This document shows positions 8,485-16,890 of a DNA stretch of 37,294 bases, one piece after another. The DNA comes from Gemmatimonadota bacterium (GTDB taxonomy: Bacteria > Gemmatimonadota > Gemmatimonadetes > Gemmatimonadales > Gemmatimonadaceae): contig JADJRJ010000018.1 of the NCBI GenBank assembly GCA_016712265.1, positions 1 to 37,294 on the forward strand, in the 5' to 3' direction. Every line of letters begins with the position of its first letter. Within the stretch, counting starts at the first letter, position 1. Under the pieces are notes generated by a model that saw only the letters and a program-made list of their open reading frames with translations, did not search any database and was not told the origin of the DNA. The position numbers and the translations under genes were made by a program.

Positions 8485-8982
8485 GTGTCCATCACCGCAC
8501 TCACCTCGCTCTACGTCGCGGTCGCAGCGTCGACCACCGGTGGCACCGCCCCGGGTGGCTCCTCGGCTCCGACCGGCTGCTCGCTGTCCTCGCCGTCCGA
8601 CATCTCGTCGTACGTGACCGGCATCCAGCAGGAGGCGACCGCGGCGACGCTGCCCGTGACCGCGTTCGGGTCGGGCGGGTTCGAGGCGTTCGTCATCGGT
8701 CTGAAGACCGGCACGCTGAACCTGTCGCTGCTGAACGACTACGCCGCCGGCGCCCTGAACTCGCTGATCGGTGTCGCCGGTTCGGTCGTGCCGGTCGGCT
8801 CGTCGAGCCTGCTGTACGTCGAGGTGCGCCGCACGTCGAACTCGCGCAGCTCGAGCAACCCGGGGTTCATCTGCGCCGTGCTCAACCGGAACTTCCAGAC
8901 GTTCAACGCGTCGGTCGGCGAGGTCCCGACCTGTGCGTGGAACCCGCAGATCACCGGCGGCTACGCCGAGCTCGCAGCCTGA
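8485..8982 (+). CDS. Major tail tube protein
   Basis: A 165-residue tube subunit. Key segments are SDISSYVTGIQQEATAATLP (near the N-terminus), GTLNLSLLNDYAAGALNSLI, LLYVEVRRTSNSRSSSNPGF and FNASVGEVPTCAWNPQITGG. This is the usual order of actinophage major tail proteins, where a late NPGF/W-P-ITG motif closes the beta sandwich. GTG 8485 has AGGAG eight bases upstream. The in-frame ATG at 8362 lies inside the preceding gene and is not used. Confidence 0.78.
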   Translation: MSITALTSLYVAVAASTTGGTAPGGSSAPTGCSLSSPSDISSYVTGIQQEATAATLPVTAFGSGGFEAFVIGLKTGTLNLSLLNDYAAGALNSLIGVAGSVVPVGSSSLLYVEVRRTSNSRSSSNPGFICAVLNRNFQTFNASVGEVPTCAWNPQITGGYAELAA

Positions 8983-8986
8983 GCTC

Positions 8987-9412
8987 GTGGCGACGTCGCC
9001 CGATCTGGCGTCGCTCGCCCGCAAGATCGACCGTGTCGTCCACGACCTGAAGAGCGAAGCGATGCTCAAGGCCGTCGGCATGGAGGGCAAGAAGATCGGC
9101 TCCGATCAGATCCGATCGGACACCGGTGGCGACGCCAGGATGACGAACTGGCGTCGTGGTCGGCCGATCAACCTCACACCGCGGTTCGACGTCAAGAGCG
9201 ACACGTCGGTGGAGATCGCCCCGCCCGGCCGTGCCCGTGGCCCGGTGCGCGTGTTGACCGATGGACGGCAGGCGGGCACTTCCCGACGTGGTCGGCCGGT
9301 CAGCTCGTCCCGTGGGAAGGGGACGTGGTCGGCGGCGGCCGCGGAGATGGAGCAGCAGCTTCCGAAGGTGGCTGCCAAGCACGTGGAGACGGTGCTGCGC
9401 AAGCACTTCTGA
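8987..9412 (+). CDS. Basic tail-region protein of unknown function
   Basis: A 141-residue protein with a GTG start four bases after the tail-tube stop. It has an N-terminal helix (LASLARKIDRVVHDLKSEAM), a basic middle (RMTNWRRGRPINLTPRF) and a C-terminal helix (KGTWSAAAAEMEQQLPKVAA). The C-terminal part vaguely resembles HK97 gp10-like or tail-completion proteins. It occupies the slot where tail assembly chaperones normally lie, but has no obvious frameshifted partner. Role uncertain. Confidence 0.6.
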   Translation: MATSPDLASLARKIDRVVHDLKSEAMLKAVGMEGKKIGSDQIRSDTGGDARMTNWRRGRPINLTPRFDVKSDTSVEIAPPGRARGPVRVLTDGRQAGTSRRGRPVSSSRGKGTWSAAAAEMEQQLPKVAAKHVETVLRKHF

Positions 9413-9422
9413 GGAGACCCGC

Positions 9423-10988
9423 ATGGCGTCGTTCACCGAGAAGATCCGGTTGCTGTTCGAGGTCGACGACAAGGGGTCGTTGGGTCGGCTGCGCGCGGAC
9501 ATCGCCGCTGCGGACGGCGTCACCGGCAAGTTCAAGGCCGGGATCAAGGGCGCTGGCGACATGCTCAAGCAGAACATGGCAGCCGGCGCGATGGCCGCCG
9601 GTGCCGCCGTGTTCACCTATGGCGTCAAGGCTGTGGCAGCGTTCCAAGAGACGGCGCTCGCCGCCGGCAAGATGGCCGACGCGACCGGCCTCACCGTCGA
9701 ACAGTCCTCGCGGCTCATGGAGGTCGCCGGGGACCTCGGGATCGAGGTCGGCACCGTCCAGGGCGCGATCCAGAAGTTCAACAACGCGATCGCAGGCGGC
9801 CGACTCGACGAGTTCGCCGACTCCATCGTCACGGCCAAGGACGGGTCGATCGACGCCTACGAGTCCTTCATCAACACCGCGACAGCGATCGGCAAGATCC
9901 AGGACCCGACGAAGCGCGCCCAAGCGGCGCAGAAGGCGTTCGGCAAGAGCTACGGCGAGATCGCCGAGCTGATGACGATGGACGCCGATCAGCTGCGCGC
10001 TGCGCTCGACGGCGTGTCCGACGCGAAGGTGATCGACGAAAACGAGCTGCGTCAGGCCCGCCAGTTCCGCGACCTCCTCGACCAGCTGAAGGACCGGCTC
10101 GATGACGTGCAGCTCACGGTCGGCGAGCGGGTCATCCCTCGGCTGCTGCTGATGGGCAAGGCCGTCACCGGGATCGCCGATGCGCTCGACAAGATCCCCG
10201 ACGGCGGCCTGCTGTTCGGATTCGACTCCGACGCCGAACGCAAGGCGCTCACAGCGATCGGCCTGTACGACGACGCAGCGATGGCGGTCGGCGAGGTGAT
10301 CGACAAGTCGGCGGGTGCGGTCGTCGCGTTCGATGACGCTGGAACGGCTGCGGACGATGTCGGCGAGGACCTGGCCGACCTGGACAAGGCGGCGACCTCG
10401 GCGGCGAACGCCACGCGTGATCTGACCGACGAGTACAAGCGGCTGACCGATTCGCTGTCCGACGAGGAGGCGTGGCTCGGGGTCGAGCAGGCGATCGACG
10501 ACTACAAGGACAAGGTGAACGAGGCCGGCGCCTCCAACCGGGACAAGCGCAAGGCGTTGATCGACCTGAAGCAGTCGCTCATCGACTACCTGTCGTCGCT
10601 CGAGGACGTCCCGTTCGAGAAGCAGACCGAGATCCTCGCGCTCATCGACCAGGGCGCGTTCGACGAGGCCGAGAACCAGTTGTCCTACCTGGCCCGCCAG
10701 CGGAACGTGCCGATCAACCCGTCGACGGGTGGGGCGTTGCCGAACGTGGCGACGGGCATCAACGGCCGTCGCGCGGCCGGTGGTCCGGTCGCTGCGGGTG
10801 GCGCCTACCTGGTGGGCGAGAACGGCCCCGAGATCTTGCAGATGGGCAGTGCCGGCGGGAGCGTGATCCCGAACAGCCGGCTCGGCGGTCCGACCAACGT
10901 CTTCGTCAACGTCAAGGCCGACCCGAACGGGACCGTGCAGTCGCTCAAGCAGTACGAGCGGATCAACGGCACGAGGTGGCGTCGATGA
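9423..10988 (+). CDS. Tape measure protein
   Basis: A 521-residue protein that sets tail length. It begins MASFTEKIRLLFEVDDKGSL and has a hydrophobic Ala/Gly segment (about 50-75), long helices and coiled-coil stretches (210-240, 310-380). The C-terminus AAGGPVAAGGAYLVGENGPE...GGSVIPNSR is the classical tape-measure ending. It is short for the family: at roughly 0.15 nm per residue it predicts a tail of about 75-80 nm. ATG 9423 has GAGGAG upstream. ATGA overlap with the next gene. Confidence 0.9.
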   Translation: MASFTEKIRLLFEVDDKGSLGRLRADIAAADGVTGKFKAGIKGAGDMLKQNMAAGAMAAGAAVFTYGVKAVAAFQETALAAGKMADATGLTVEQSSRLMEVAGDLGIEVGTVQGAIQKFNNAIAGGRLDEFADSIVTAKDGSIDAYESFINTATAIGKIQDPTKRAQAAQKAFGKSYGEIAELMTMDADQLRAALDGVSDAKVIDENELRQARQFRDLLDQLKDRLDDVQLTVGERVIPRLLLMGKAVTGIADALDKIPDGGLLFGFDSDAERKALTAIGLYDDAAMAVGEVIDKSAGAVVAFDDAGTAADDVGEDLADLDKAATSAANATRDLTDEYKRLTDSLSDEEAWLGVEQAIDDYKDKVNEAGASNRDKRKALIDLKQSLIDYLSSLEDVPFEKQTEILALIDQGAFDEAENQLSYLARQRNVPINPSTGGALPNVATGINGRRAAGGPVAAGGAYLVGENGPEILQMGSAGGSVIPNSRLGGPTNVFVNVKADPNGTVQSLKQYERINGTRWRR

Positions 10989-12169
10989 CGGTGCAGTGGG
11001 GTCCCGAGTGGCCCGAGCTGTACCTCGGCGTCGAGTTCATCATCGGGTCGTTCACCGACATCTCCAGCTACGTCCGGTCGCTCGACATCGTGCGCCCAAC
11101 CTCCGAGGAGACCGGCACCTACTCGCCCGCCACGATGACGGTGGTGCTCGACAACCGGGACGGCCGGTTCTCGGCGTCGAACCTGTCGGGCCCGTACATG
11201 TCCGGTGGTGCGACCCTGGTGCTACCGGAGATCACCGTCCGCTACGTCGCCACCTGGGACAGCGTCGACTACCGCCGGTTCACCGGCATGGTCGAGGACT
11301 GGGTCGACGAGTACCCGGAGAACGGCGAGGACGCCGTCACCGTCCTCACCTGCGTCGACCATCTCGCCCGGTTCGCCCAGTGGACCGGGTCTGGCGCGTA
11401 CACGTCGACGGACGGCGCCACCTCCGGCGACATCGTCACCAGCATCGCCGACTCGGTGTCACTCGATCTCACCTGGCGTGACATCGAGACCGGCGACGAG
11501 ACGCACGCCCCGATCGAGTTCACCGGCAACGGCCTCGACCTGCTCCACGATCTGTGCGACTCCGAGGGTGGCGCCGTCTGGTGGGAACCGCAGATCGCGA
11601 GCGACGACGGCGGACTCCGCTTCATCGGCCGTTCCACCAAGGTCACCGACTCGCGACATACGACCAACCAGGCTGTGTTCGGTCCCGGCGACATCCAGTT
11701 CCGTGACCCGGTGCTGTCGTCGCCACGCATGTTCATCGTCCGCCAGGCGGCGTTCACCGGCGCTACGGGAGCCGAGCAGGAGACCGGGTCCGGGGTGCCG
11801 CGCATCGTGCGGACCGGCATGTCGACTGCGAACGACACCGGCGTCATGGCGATCGCCGAGCTCGAGGTCGCGAAGGGCGACCCGGCCGACAACTTGCGGG
11901 TCCGCGAGATCACGGTCGAACCGATCGCCGACGGCTCATGGGCCGACGTGCTCGCCCTGCGGATGCAGGACCGGTGCGAAGTGACCGTCGAACCACGTGT
12001 GTCAGGCACGACGGCGACGCTGCCGGTGTTCGTCGACGGGCTCGTCGAGTCGGTCCGCCCGATGCAGTACCAGATCACGTTCTCGTTTCAGTCGGCTGCC
12101 GCCTGGTCTGGTTTCTCCAGCTCGGTGTGGGACACCGGCGAGTGGGACGACGCGGTGTGGTTTTTCTGA
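10985..12169 (+). CDS. Distal tail / minor tail protein
   Basis: A 394-residue baseplate-type protein following the tape measure. FTDISSYVRSLDIVRPTSEE, ATMTVVLDNRDGRFSASN and YRRFTGMVEDWVDEYPENGE are typical of actinophage minor tail proteins with a Dit/Tal-like beta core that form the tail tip and connect the tube to host-binding proteins. It ends with a Trp-rich segment (SSSVWDTGEWDDAVWFF). Start overlaps the tape-measure stop. Confidence 0.82.
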   Translation: MTVQWGPEWPELYLGVEFIIGSFTDISSYVRSLDIVRPTSEETGTYSPATMTVVLDNRDGRFSASNLSGPYMSGGATLVLPEITVRYVATWDSVDYRRFTGMVEDWVDEYPENGEDAVTVLTCVDHLARFAQWTGSGAYTSTDGATSGDIVTSIADSVSLDLTWRDIETGDETHAPIEFTGNGLDLLHDLCDSEGGAVWWEPQIASDDGGLRFIGRSTKVTDSRHTTNQAVFGPGDIQFRDPVLSSPRMFIVRQAAFTGATGAEQETGSGVPRIVRTGMSTANDTGVMAIAELEVAKGDPADNLRVREITVEPIADGSWADVLALRMQDRCEVTVEPRVSGTTATLPVFVDGLVESVRPMQYQITFSFQSAAAWSGFSSSVWDTGEWDDAVWFF

Positions 12170-12468
12170 TGGAGATCGTCGTGTGCGTGCACGTGACCAC
12201 CGAGGCTTCGACGCCGGGCGCGGCTGGCCTGTGGCGGTGGGCGGTCCACATCGGACGCGACTTCGCCGACAGCTCGACGTGTCTGAATGCCGGCGTCGAG
12301 GACGAGCAGTTGGCTGCCGAGATGCGCGGCCAAGCGGTCGCGGTTGCTGCCGCCCGGGTTGCCGAGCGGTGCGGTGTGCTCGAGCTGACCGATCTGCCGA
12401 CCACCGTCGTGCTCGATCACGACCCGATCACTGAGCCGTGGCCGATCGCCAAGGTGGAGGACTTCTAG
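12169..12468 (+). CDS. Hypothetical tail-region protein
   Basis: A 99-residue protein (MEIVVCVHVTTEASTPGAAG; AVAVAAARVAERCGVLELTD) that I do not recognise. It has an alpha/beta look with four Cys residues and a conserved-looking AAEMRGQAVAVAAARVAERC helix. It overlaps the minor tail gene by one base and directly abuts the C1q-like gene, so it is probably co-translated with the tail tip genes. Confidence 0.6.
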   Translation: MEIVVCVHVTTEASTPGAAGLWRWAVHIGRDFADSSTCLNAGVEDEQLAAEMRGQAVAVAAARVAERCGVLELTDLPTTVVLDHDPITEPWPIAKVEDF

Positions 12469-13059
12469 ATGTCGTCTCGTTCGTCGCTCACCGTCACTTC
12501 CGGCACCACGATCACCTCGGCGTGGGGCAACGGCATCCGTGACCACATCGTGCCGAAGACCACGACCGATGACGTGTCGTCGACGGGGCAGCTCGCGGCG
12601 AACACATCGACGGGCCGGCTGATGATCTACGACGGGTCGACGGCGTTGCGGCTCGCGAACTTCACCGCAGCGGGCCGTACCTGGGTTCGGCTCACCAACT
12701 CCGGTTTCGCGCAAGGGTCTGGGGTCACGTCGACGTTCACGTGGACGACCGAGGTCGCTGACGCCGACGGCTGGTACTCGTCCGGCACCAGCGTGACGGT
12801 CCCGTCGGGCTTCGACGGGGTGTACCTGGTGACGTTCATCGCGATCAGCGACACCGCCATGTCCGGTGGTGGCACCTGCTCGGCAGCGATCGCCGGGACC
12901 ACCTATGTCGGCTACTGCTCGGCGGGGAACACGACATCGAACCTGACCGTCGTCGTCGCGCTCGCCGCCGGCGACACGATCGTGTGCCACCACTACAACG
13001 GCCACTCAGGAGCCGTGAACACGAACGGCGCGCTGACGATCGTCAGGCTGTGCCGCTGA
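12469..13059 (+). CDS. Minor tail protein with C1q/TNF-like tip domain
   Basis: A 196-residue protein. Residues 1-60 resemble phage fibre shafts (SGTTITSAWGNGIRDHIVPK). Residues about 70-196 form a jelly roll of C1q/TNF type (GFDGVYLVTFIAISDTAMSG, TTSNLTVVVALAAGDTIVCH, NTNGALTIVRLC), used by phages and bacteria to bind receptors. It is probably a trimeric tail tip fibre for adsorption. The start is immediately after the preceding TAG. Confidence 0.75.
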   Translation: MSSRSSLTVTSGTTITSAWGNGIRDHIVPKTTTDDVSSTGQLAANTSTGRLMIYDGSTALRLANFTAAGRTWVRLTNSGFAQGSGVTSTFTWTTEVADADGWYSSGTSVTVPSGFDGVYLVTFIAISDTAMSGGGTCSAAIAGTTYVGYCSAGNTTSNLTVVVALAAGDTIVCHHYNGHSGAVNTNGALTIVRLCR

Positions 13060-13907
13060 TGGCGCTCCACACGCGCTCGGTCATCGGCACGCCAGAGCCT
13101 CCCGCCAGCCGGCCAAGACTCCGCCAGGTGCGGGTGCTGCTCGCGCACGAGGTCGGAGTCGCGACGAACGAGGAACGCGGCCGGTACCGGTCAGCAGACC
13201 CGAAGCGGGTCCTCGACGACGCTCGCGCCGCCGCGGCGTACGGCATCGCGGCGGGGAAGCCGTGGGAGTACAGCTGGATGCTCGGCCGTGACGGGTCGGT
13301 GTTCACGCAGGCCGGGGAGTTCCGGGCGTCGCACTGCCTGAACTTCAACGACGAGTCGGCCGGGGTGATCTTCCTGAACGCGCTCGGGCTCGCCCCGACC
13401 GACGAGCAGATCGAGGCGTGGTGGTTCCTGCGTGGCCATGCCGTCGACCTGGGGGTGCTGGCCGCCGACCATGAGGTGTGGCCGCACTACCGGTACCGGG
13501 CGACCTCGTGCCCGGGTGTGCTGGCCACGACCCCGGGCGCACGGTGGGCTGCACCGTCGGGTGATCCGGGCGCGCGGCTCGGTCATCTGATCGACGCGCT
13601 CACGGTCCCCGCCGTCCTACCGCCGCCCCTGCCGGCCCCCGATCCGGACCCGATCCCGTCCCCGCTCCCGGAGGTGTTCCGCATGCTCATCATCGTCGGG
13701 AACGACGCCAACCACTCCGACCCGCGCCGGTGGGTGTGGGACGGCGCCTTCGTCATGCGGCTCCTCACGAGCGAGGCCGACTACAACCGGCTGCTCGAGC
13801 GGGATCGCGCCGGGCTGGTGAAGCTCCACCCGGCGTTCTCGACGCTGGCCTCCCCGTTCTGGATGTCCGCGTCGGAGCTCCGCGAGTACGGGCAGGTTGC
13901 CGCCTGA
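13059..13907 (+). CDS. Endolysin: N-acetylmuramoyl-L-alanine amidase (PGRP/amidase_2)
   Basis: A 282-residue lysin. The catalytic domain (about 20-185) has LLAHEVG (first Zn His), YSWMLGRDGSVF, a SHCLNFNDESAGVIFLNA segment and HYRYRATSCPG, where His and Cys complete the zinc site as in amidase_2/PGRP enzymes. It cuts the amide bond between MurNAc and the stem peptide. A Pro-rich linker (192-212) leads to a C-terminal domain of about 70 residues that is probably wall-binding. It overlaps the preceding gene by one base and is followed by membrane lysis genes. Confidence 0.85.
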   Translation: MALHTRSVIGTPEPPASRPRLRQVRVLLAHEVGVATNEERGRYRSADPKRVLDDARAAAAYGIAAGKPWEYSWMLGRDGSVFTQAGEFRASHCLNFNDESAGVIFLNALGLAPTDEQIEAWWFLRGHAVDLGVLAADHEVWPHYRYRATSCPGVLATTPGARWAAPSGDPGARLGHLIDALTVPAVLPPPLPAPDPDPIPSPLPEVFRMLIIVGNDANHSDPRRWVWDGAFVMRLLTSEADYNRLLERDRAGLVKLHPAFSTLASPFWMSASELREYGQVAA

Positions 13908-14320
13908 TGCCGGCCGAGCTCTTCGGCCGCGACGCGACCGAGATCCTGGTTAGTGCCGCCGCAGCGGTGGTGGCGCTCGGGACGCTGTGGAGGTACCTGG
14001 TCCGCCCGACGTGGCACGCCATCCGCGGCTTCGTGCACGGCGTGCAGCTCGCGATCGACGGTGTCGAGTTCGTGAAGGCCCAGATGGAGAACAACGGCGG
14101 GTCGACGCTGAAGGACGCGATCGACAGGACCGAAGCGCTCGCCACGAAGACGGTCGAACGTCTCGACGGGATCGACGCCCGCGTCGAGTTCCTCGAGCAG
14201 ATCCACCGCAAGCAGGCCGAGGTCGACAAGGTCCTCGCCGAGAACGCCGCCAAGCTGGACGCGATCCGGCCGACCCTGCACCTCCCACCGACCACATCAC
14301 ACCAGGAGGAGCCAGTATGA
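13907..14320 (+). CDS. Membrane-anchored coiled-coil protein of the lysis cassette
   Basis: A 137-residue protein with one N-terminal transmembrane helix (about 11-31, ILVSAAAAVVALGTLWRYLV) and a long coiled coil (about 60-120, TEALATKTVERLDGIDARVE). It lies between the endolysin and a small holin-like protein, so it is probably a lysis accessory or holin-type protein. A C-terminal Pro/His/Glu-rich tail ends the protein. ATGA overlap on both sides. Confidence 0.7.
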   Translation: MPAELFGRDATEILVSAAAAVVALGTLWRYLVRPTWHAIRGFVHGVQLAIDGVEFVKAQMENNGGSTLKDAIDRTEALATKTVERLDGIDARVEFLEQIHRKQAEVDKVLAENAAKLDAIRPTLHLPPTTSHQEEPV

Positions 14321-14508
14321 GCCCCAAGTTCCGCAAGGCGTTCCGCAAGGCCGTGGCCACGTTCGTGTTCGCCACGACCGGTCAGCTCGTCGGGCTGCCG
14401 CTGCTCGACGTCGACGTGGCCGTCTGGAAGTCGGTCGCCGCGTCCGGTCTGGGGGCGCTGCTCAACCTGGCGTACCGCTGGTCCGAGTCGGCCGCCAAGG
14501 AGGCGTGA
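14317..14508 (+). CDS. Holin (putative)
   Basis: A 63-residue protein: a basic N-terminus (SPKFRKAFRKA) then two hydrophobic segments (about 13-33 and 40-54, with VWKSVAASGLGALLNLAYRW). Its size and hydrophobic layout are those of small actinophage holins, which release endolysin by permeabilising the membrane. AGGAGGA precedes ATG 14317. Confidence 0.68.
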   Translation: MSPKFRKAFRKAVATFVFATTGQLVGLPLLDVDVAVWKSVAASGLGALLNLAYRWSESAAKEA

Positions 14509-14544
14509 CCCGATGTGTTCTTCACGGATAGCGCCGGGTGACGC

Positions 14545-16890
14545 ATGACGACAGTGAAGCAACTTCCGACGCCGGTCGACGTCGAGGTGGTGGCCGGCGA
14601 CCCGTTCGCGGTCACCTTCACCGCCACGTCCGGTGTGACGACGTTCGCGTCGCCTGCTGTGACGGTGACGACCGCCGCGGGTGACGCCTACACGACCGAC
14701 CCCGGCTTGCCTGTGGCCTCGGCCGCGTCGGCGGTGCTGACGTGCGCCTGGTCGGCTGCGGACACGGCAGCGCTGATCACGGACACCCGGGCGAAGGTGT
14801 ACAAGTACAGCGTGGAGGCGACCGCCGACGGTGGTGGCCCCTATCAGATCTTCGGTGGCACACTCACTGTCCATCCGGTTGGCACGACGGGCACCGGCAC
14901 GTCGGCAACCCAGTCGGCAAGCCTGACGCTCGGCGGTGCCGCCGTGACGGCCACCGTCGCTCTCGGTGGCGGTGGCGGTGGAGGGTCGACCACGCTCGTC
15001 GTGCAGGAGGGCGACGTGACTGTCGTTGCTGCCGCCGACACGCTCGACTTCGGGGCCGGGTTCGACGTGACCGAGTCGCCGTCGGGTGAGGCGAACATCA
15101 CGCTCGATCTGGCCGAGTACACGGGTGGTGCGTTGCCGGTCGCTGCGGGTGGTACGGGCGCGTCGACAGCTGCCGGGGCGCGTTCTGCGCTCGGTGTCGA
15201 TGCTGCCGGTACGGCTGCTGCTGCTGTCGCGGCGCACGAGGCCCTGAGTGACCCTCATCCGACCTACACCACGGCGGCCGAACTGTCGGCGGCGTTGGCG
15301 AGCTACCTGACGACCGCTGCGGCCGCCGCCGGATATCAGCCGCTCGATTCGGACCTGACGGCGATCGCCGCGCTGTCCACCACGTCGTTCGGGCGCGCCC
15401 TGCTGACCCTGGCCGATGCTGCCGCGGCGCGCTCCTCGCTCGGTGTCGTCATCGGCACGGACGTCGCGGCACAGTCGTCGTTGGCGTCGTATCAGCCGCT
15501 CGATTCGGACCTGACGGCGATCGCTGCCCTGTCGACGACGAGCTTCGGGCGTTCGCTGCTCGCGCTCGCGGATGCTGCCGCGGCGCGCTCCTCGATCGGT
15601 GTCGATGCTGCCGGTACGGCCGCGTCGGCCGTGTCGGCACACGAGTCGGACACGACCAATGTGCATGGCATCACGGACACATCCACCCTGTACCGGTCGG
15701 GCGGCACCGATGTCGCTGTCGCCGATGGCGGTACGGGTGCGTCGACAGCTGCCAACGCCCGCACGAACCTGGGGTTGGCGATCGGCACTGACGTCCAGGC
15801 GTACGACGCCGAGCTGGCGGCGATCGCTGGGCTGACATCGGCGGCCAACAAGGTCCCGTACTTCACCGGGTCGGGGACGGCTGCTCTGGCCGATTTCTCG
15901 GCTGCGGGCCGGGCGCTGGTCGACGACGCCGACGCGACGGCGCAACGAACCACCCTCGGGCTCGGCACGATCGCCACGCAGGCCAGTTCCAGTGTGTCGA
16001 TCACGGGTGGGTCGGTCACGGGGATCACCGACCTAGCGGTCGCCGATGGCGGGACCGGTGCGTCGACAGCGGCCAATGCTCGCACGAACCTCGGGTTGGT
16101 GATCGGCACGGACGTCGCGGCGCAGTCGTCGCTCGCGTCGTACCTGACGACGGCCGCTGCTGCCGCCGGGTATCAGCCGTTGGATTCGGATCTGACTGCG
16201 ATCGCCGCTCTCACATCGGCGGCCAACAAGGTCCCGTATGCGACGGGTGCCGGTACGTGGGCGCTCACCGACTTCTCGGCTGCGGGCCGGGCGCTGGTCG
16301 ACGACGCCGACGCTGCTGCACAACGAACCACCCTCGGGCTCGGCACGATCGCCACCCAAGCGTCGAGCAGCGTGTCGGTCACCGGCGGAACGATCACGGG
16401 CATCACCGACCTAGCGGTCGCCGATGGCGGGACCGGTGCGTCGACAGCTGCCAACGCCCGCACGAACCTCGATGTCCAGCGTCGCCTGTGGCGTGCCGAG
16501 ATCAACGCGTCGGCGTGGCAAGCGACCGCCGTCGGCGCGTGGGTCACCGGCGCCACCGGCGTGTTCACCTACTTCTCGGCGGTGTCGGACGGAACACAGA
16601 ACGCCTCCATCGACTACACCGTCGACCTGTCGCCGGGCACCTGGTCGCTCAAGTTCTTCGGCTACCGGGACCCCGGCCTCGGCATCGCAACCATCAAGCT
16701 CGACGGGACCACGATCGGCACCATCGACCTGTACGTGGCAGCCACAGCCGCGTACGACTCCACCATCACCGGCATCACCGTCAGCACCGACGGCGCCCAG
16801 ACCCTGCAGGTGGTCATGGCAACCAAGAACGCGAGCTCGAGCGGATACCAGGGGAACGCCTCATGGTTCACGATGTGGCGGACGGCATGA
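14545..16890 (+). CDS. Tail fibre / minor tail protein built of repeats
   Basis: A 781-residue protein. The N-terminal beta domain (1-115, PVDVEVVAGDPFAVTFTATS) resembles phage upper baseplate attachment domains; a Gly-rich hinge lies near residue 145. Residues 200-650 are repeats: VADGGTGASTAANARTNLG-type units, YQPLDSDLTAIAALSTTSFG units and ADFSAAGRALVDDADATAQR units, all known shaft motifs of tail fibres. The C-terminal 130 residues form a jelly-roll-like domain (FKLDGTTIGTIDLYVA-like), probably carbohydrate-binding. The stop overlaps the next ATG. Confidence 0.85.
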   Translation: MTTVKQLPTPVDVEVVAGDPFAVTFTATSGVTTFASPAVTVTTAAGDAYTTDPGLPVASAASAVLTCAWSAADTAALITDTRAKVYKYSVEATADGGGPYQIFGGTLTVHPVGTTGTGTSATQSASLTLGGAAVTATVALGGGGGGGSTTLVVQEGDVTVVAAADTLDFGAGFDVTESPSGEANITLDLAEYTGGALPVAAGGTGASTAAGARSALGVDAAGTAAAAVAAHEALSDPHPTYTTAAELSAALASYLTTAAAAAGYQPLDSDLTAIAALSTTSFGRALLTLADAAAARSSLGVVIGTDVAAQSSLASYQPLDSDLTAIAALSTTSFGRSLLALADAAAARSSIGVDAAGTAASAVSAHESDTTNVHGITDTSTLYRSGGTDVAVADGGTGASTAANARTNLGLAIGTDVQAYDAELAAIAGLTSAANKVPYFTGSGTAALADFSAAGRALVDDADATAQRTTLGLGTIATQASSSVSITGGSVTGITDLAVADGGTGASTAANARTNLGLVIGTDVAAQSSLASYLTTAAAAAGYQPLDSDLTAIAALTSAANKVPYATGAGTWALTDFSAAGRALVDDADAAAQRTTLGLGTIATQASSSVSVTGGTITGITDLAVADGGTGASTAANARTNLDVQRRLWRAEINASAWQATAVGAWVTGATGVFTYFSAVSDGTQNASIDYTVDLSPGTWSLKFFGYRDPGLGIATIKLDGTTIGTIDLYVAATAAYDSTITGITVSTDGAQTLQVVMATKNASSSGYQGNASWFTMWRTA
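15838..16470 (+). repeat. Long direct repeats in the tail-fibre gene (378-bp period)
   Basis: A unit beginning TCGGCGGCCAACAAGG at about 15838 recurs at 16216, a period of 378 bases or 126 codons. It carries the TTLGLGTIATQAS and ITDLAVADGGTGAST segments. Further partial copies of the YQPLDSDLTAIAAL unit occur at about 15338, 15490 and 16171. Third-position differences show these are diverged copies, not assembly echoes. Confidence 0.85.

Noticed and set aside
13765..15945. 726-residue minus-strand ORF opposite the endolysin/holin/fibre region
   Set aside because: Arg-rich shadow with no domain; three well-supported plus-strand lysis genes lie here.
14545..16890. CRISPR-like or tandem non-coding array in the fibre region
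   Set aside because: The repeats are coding, of uneven spacing and part of an uninterrupted fibre frame.
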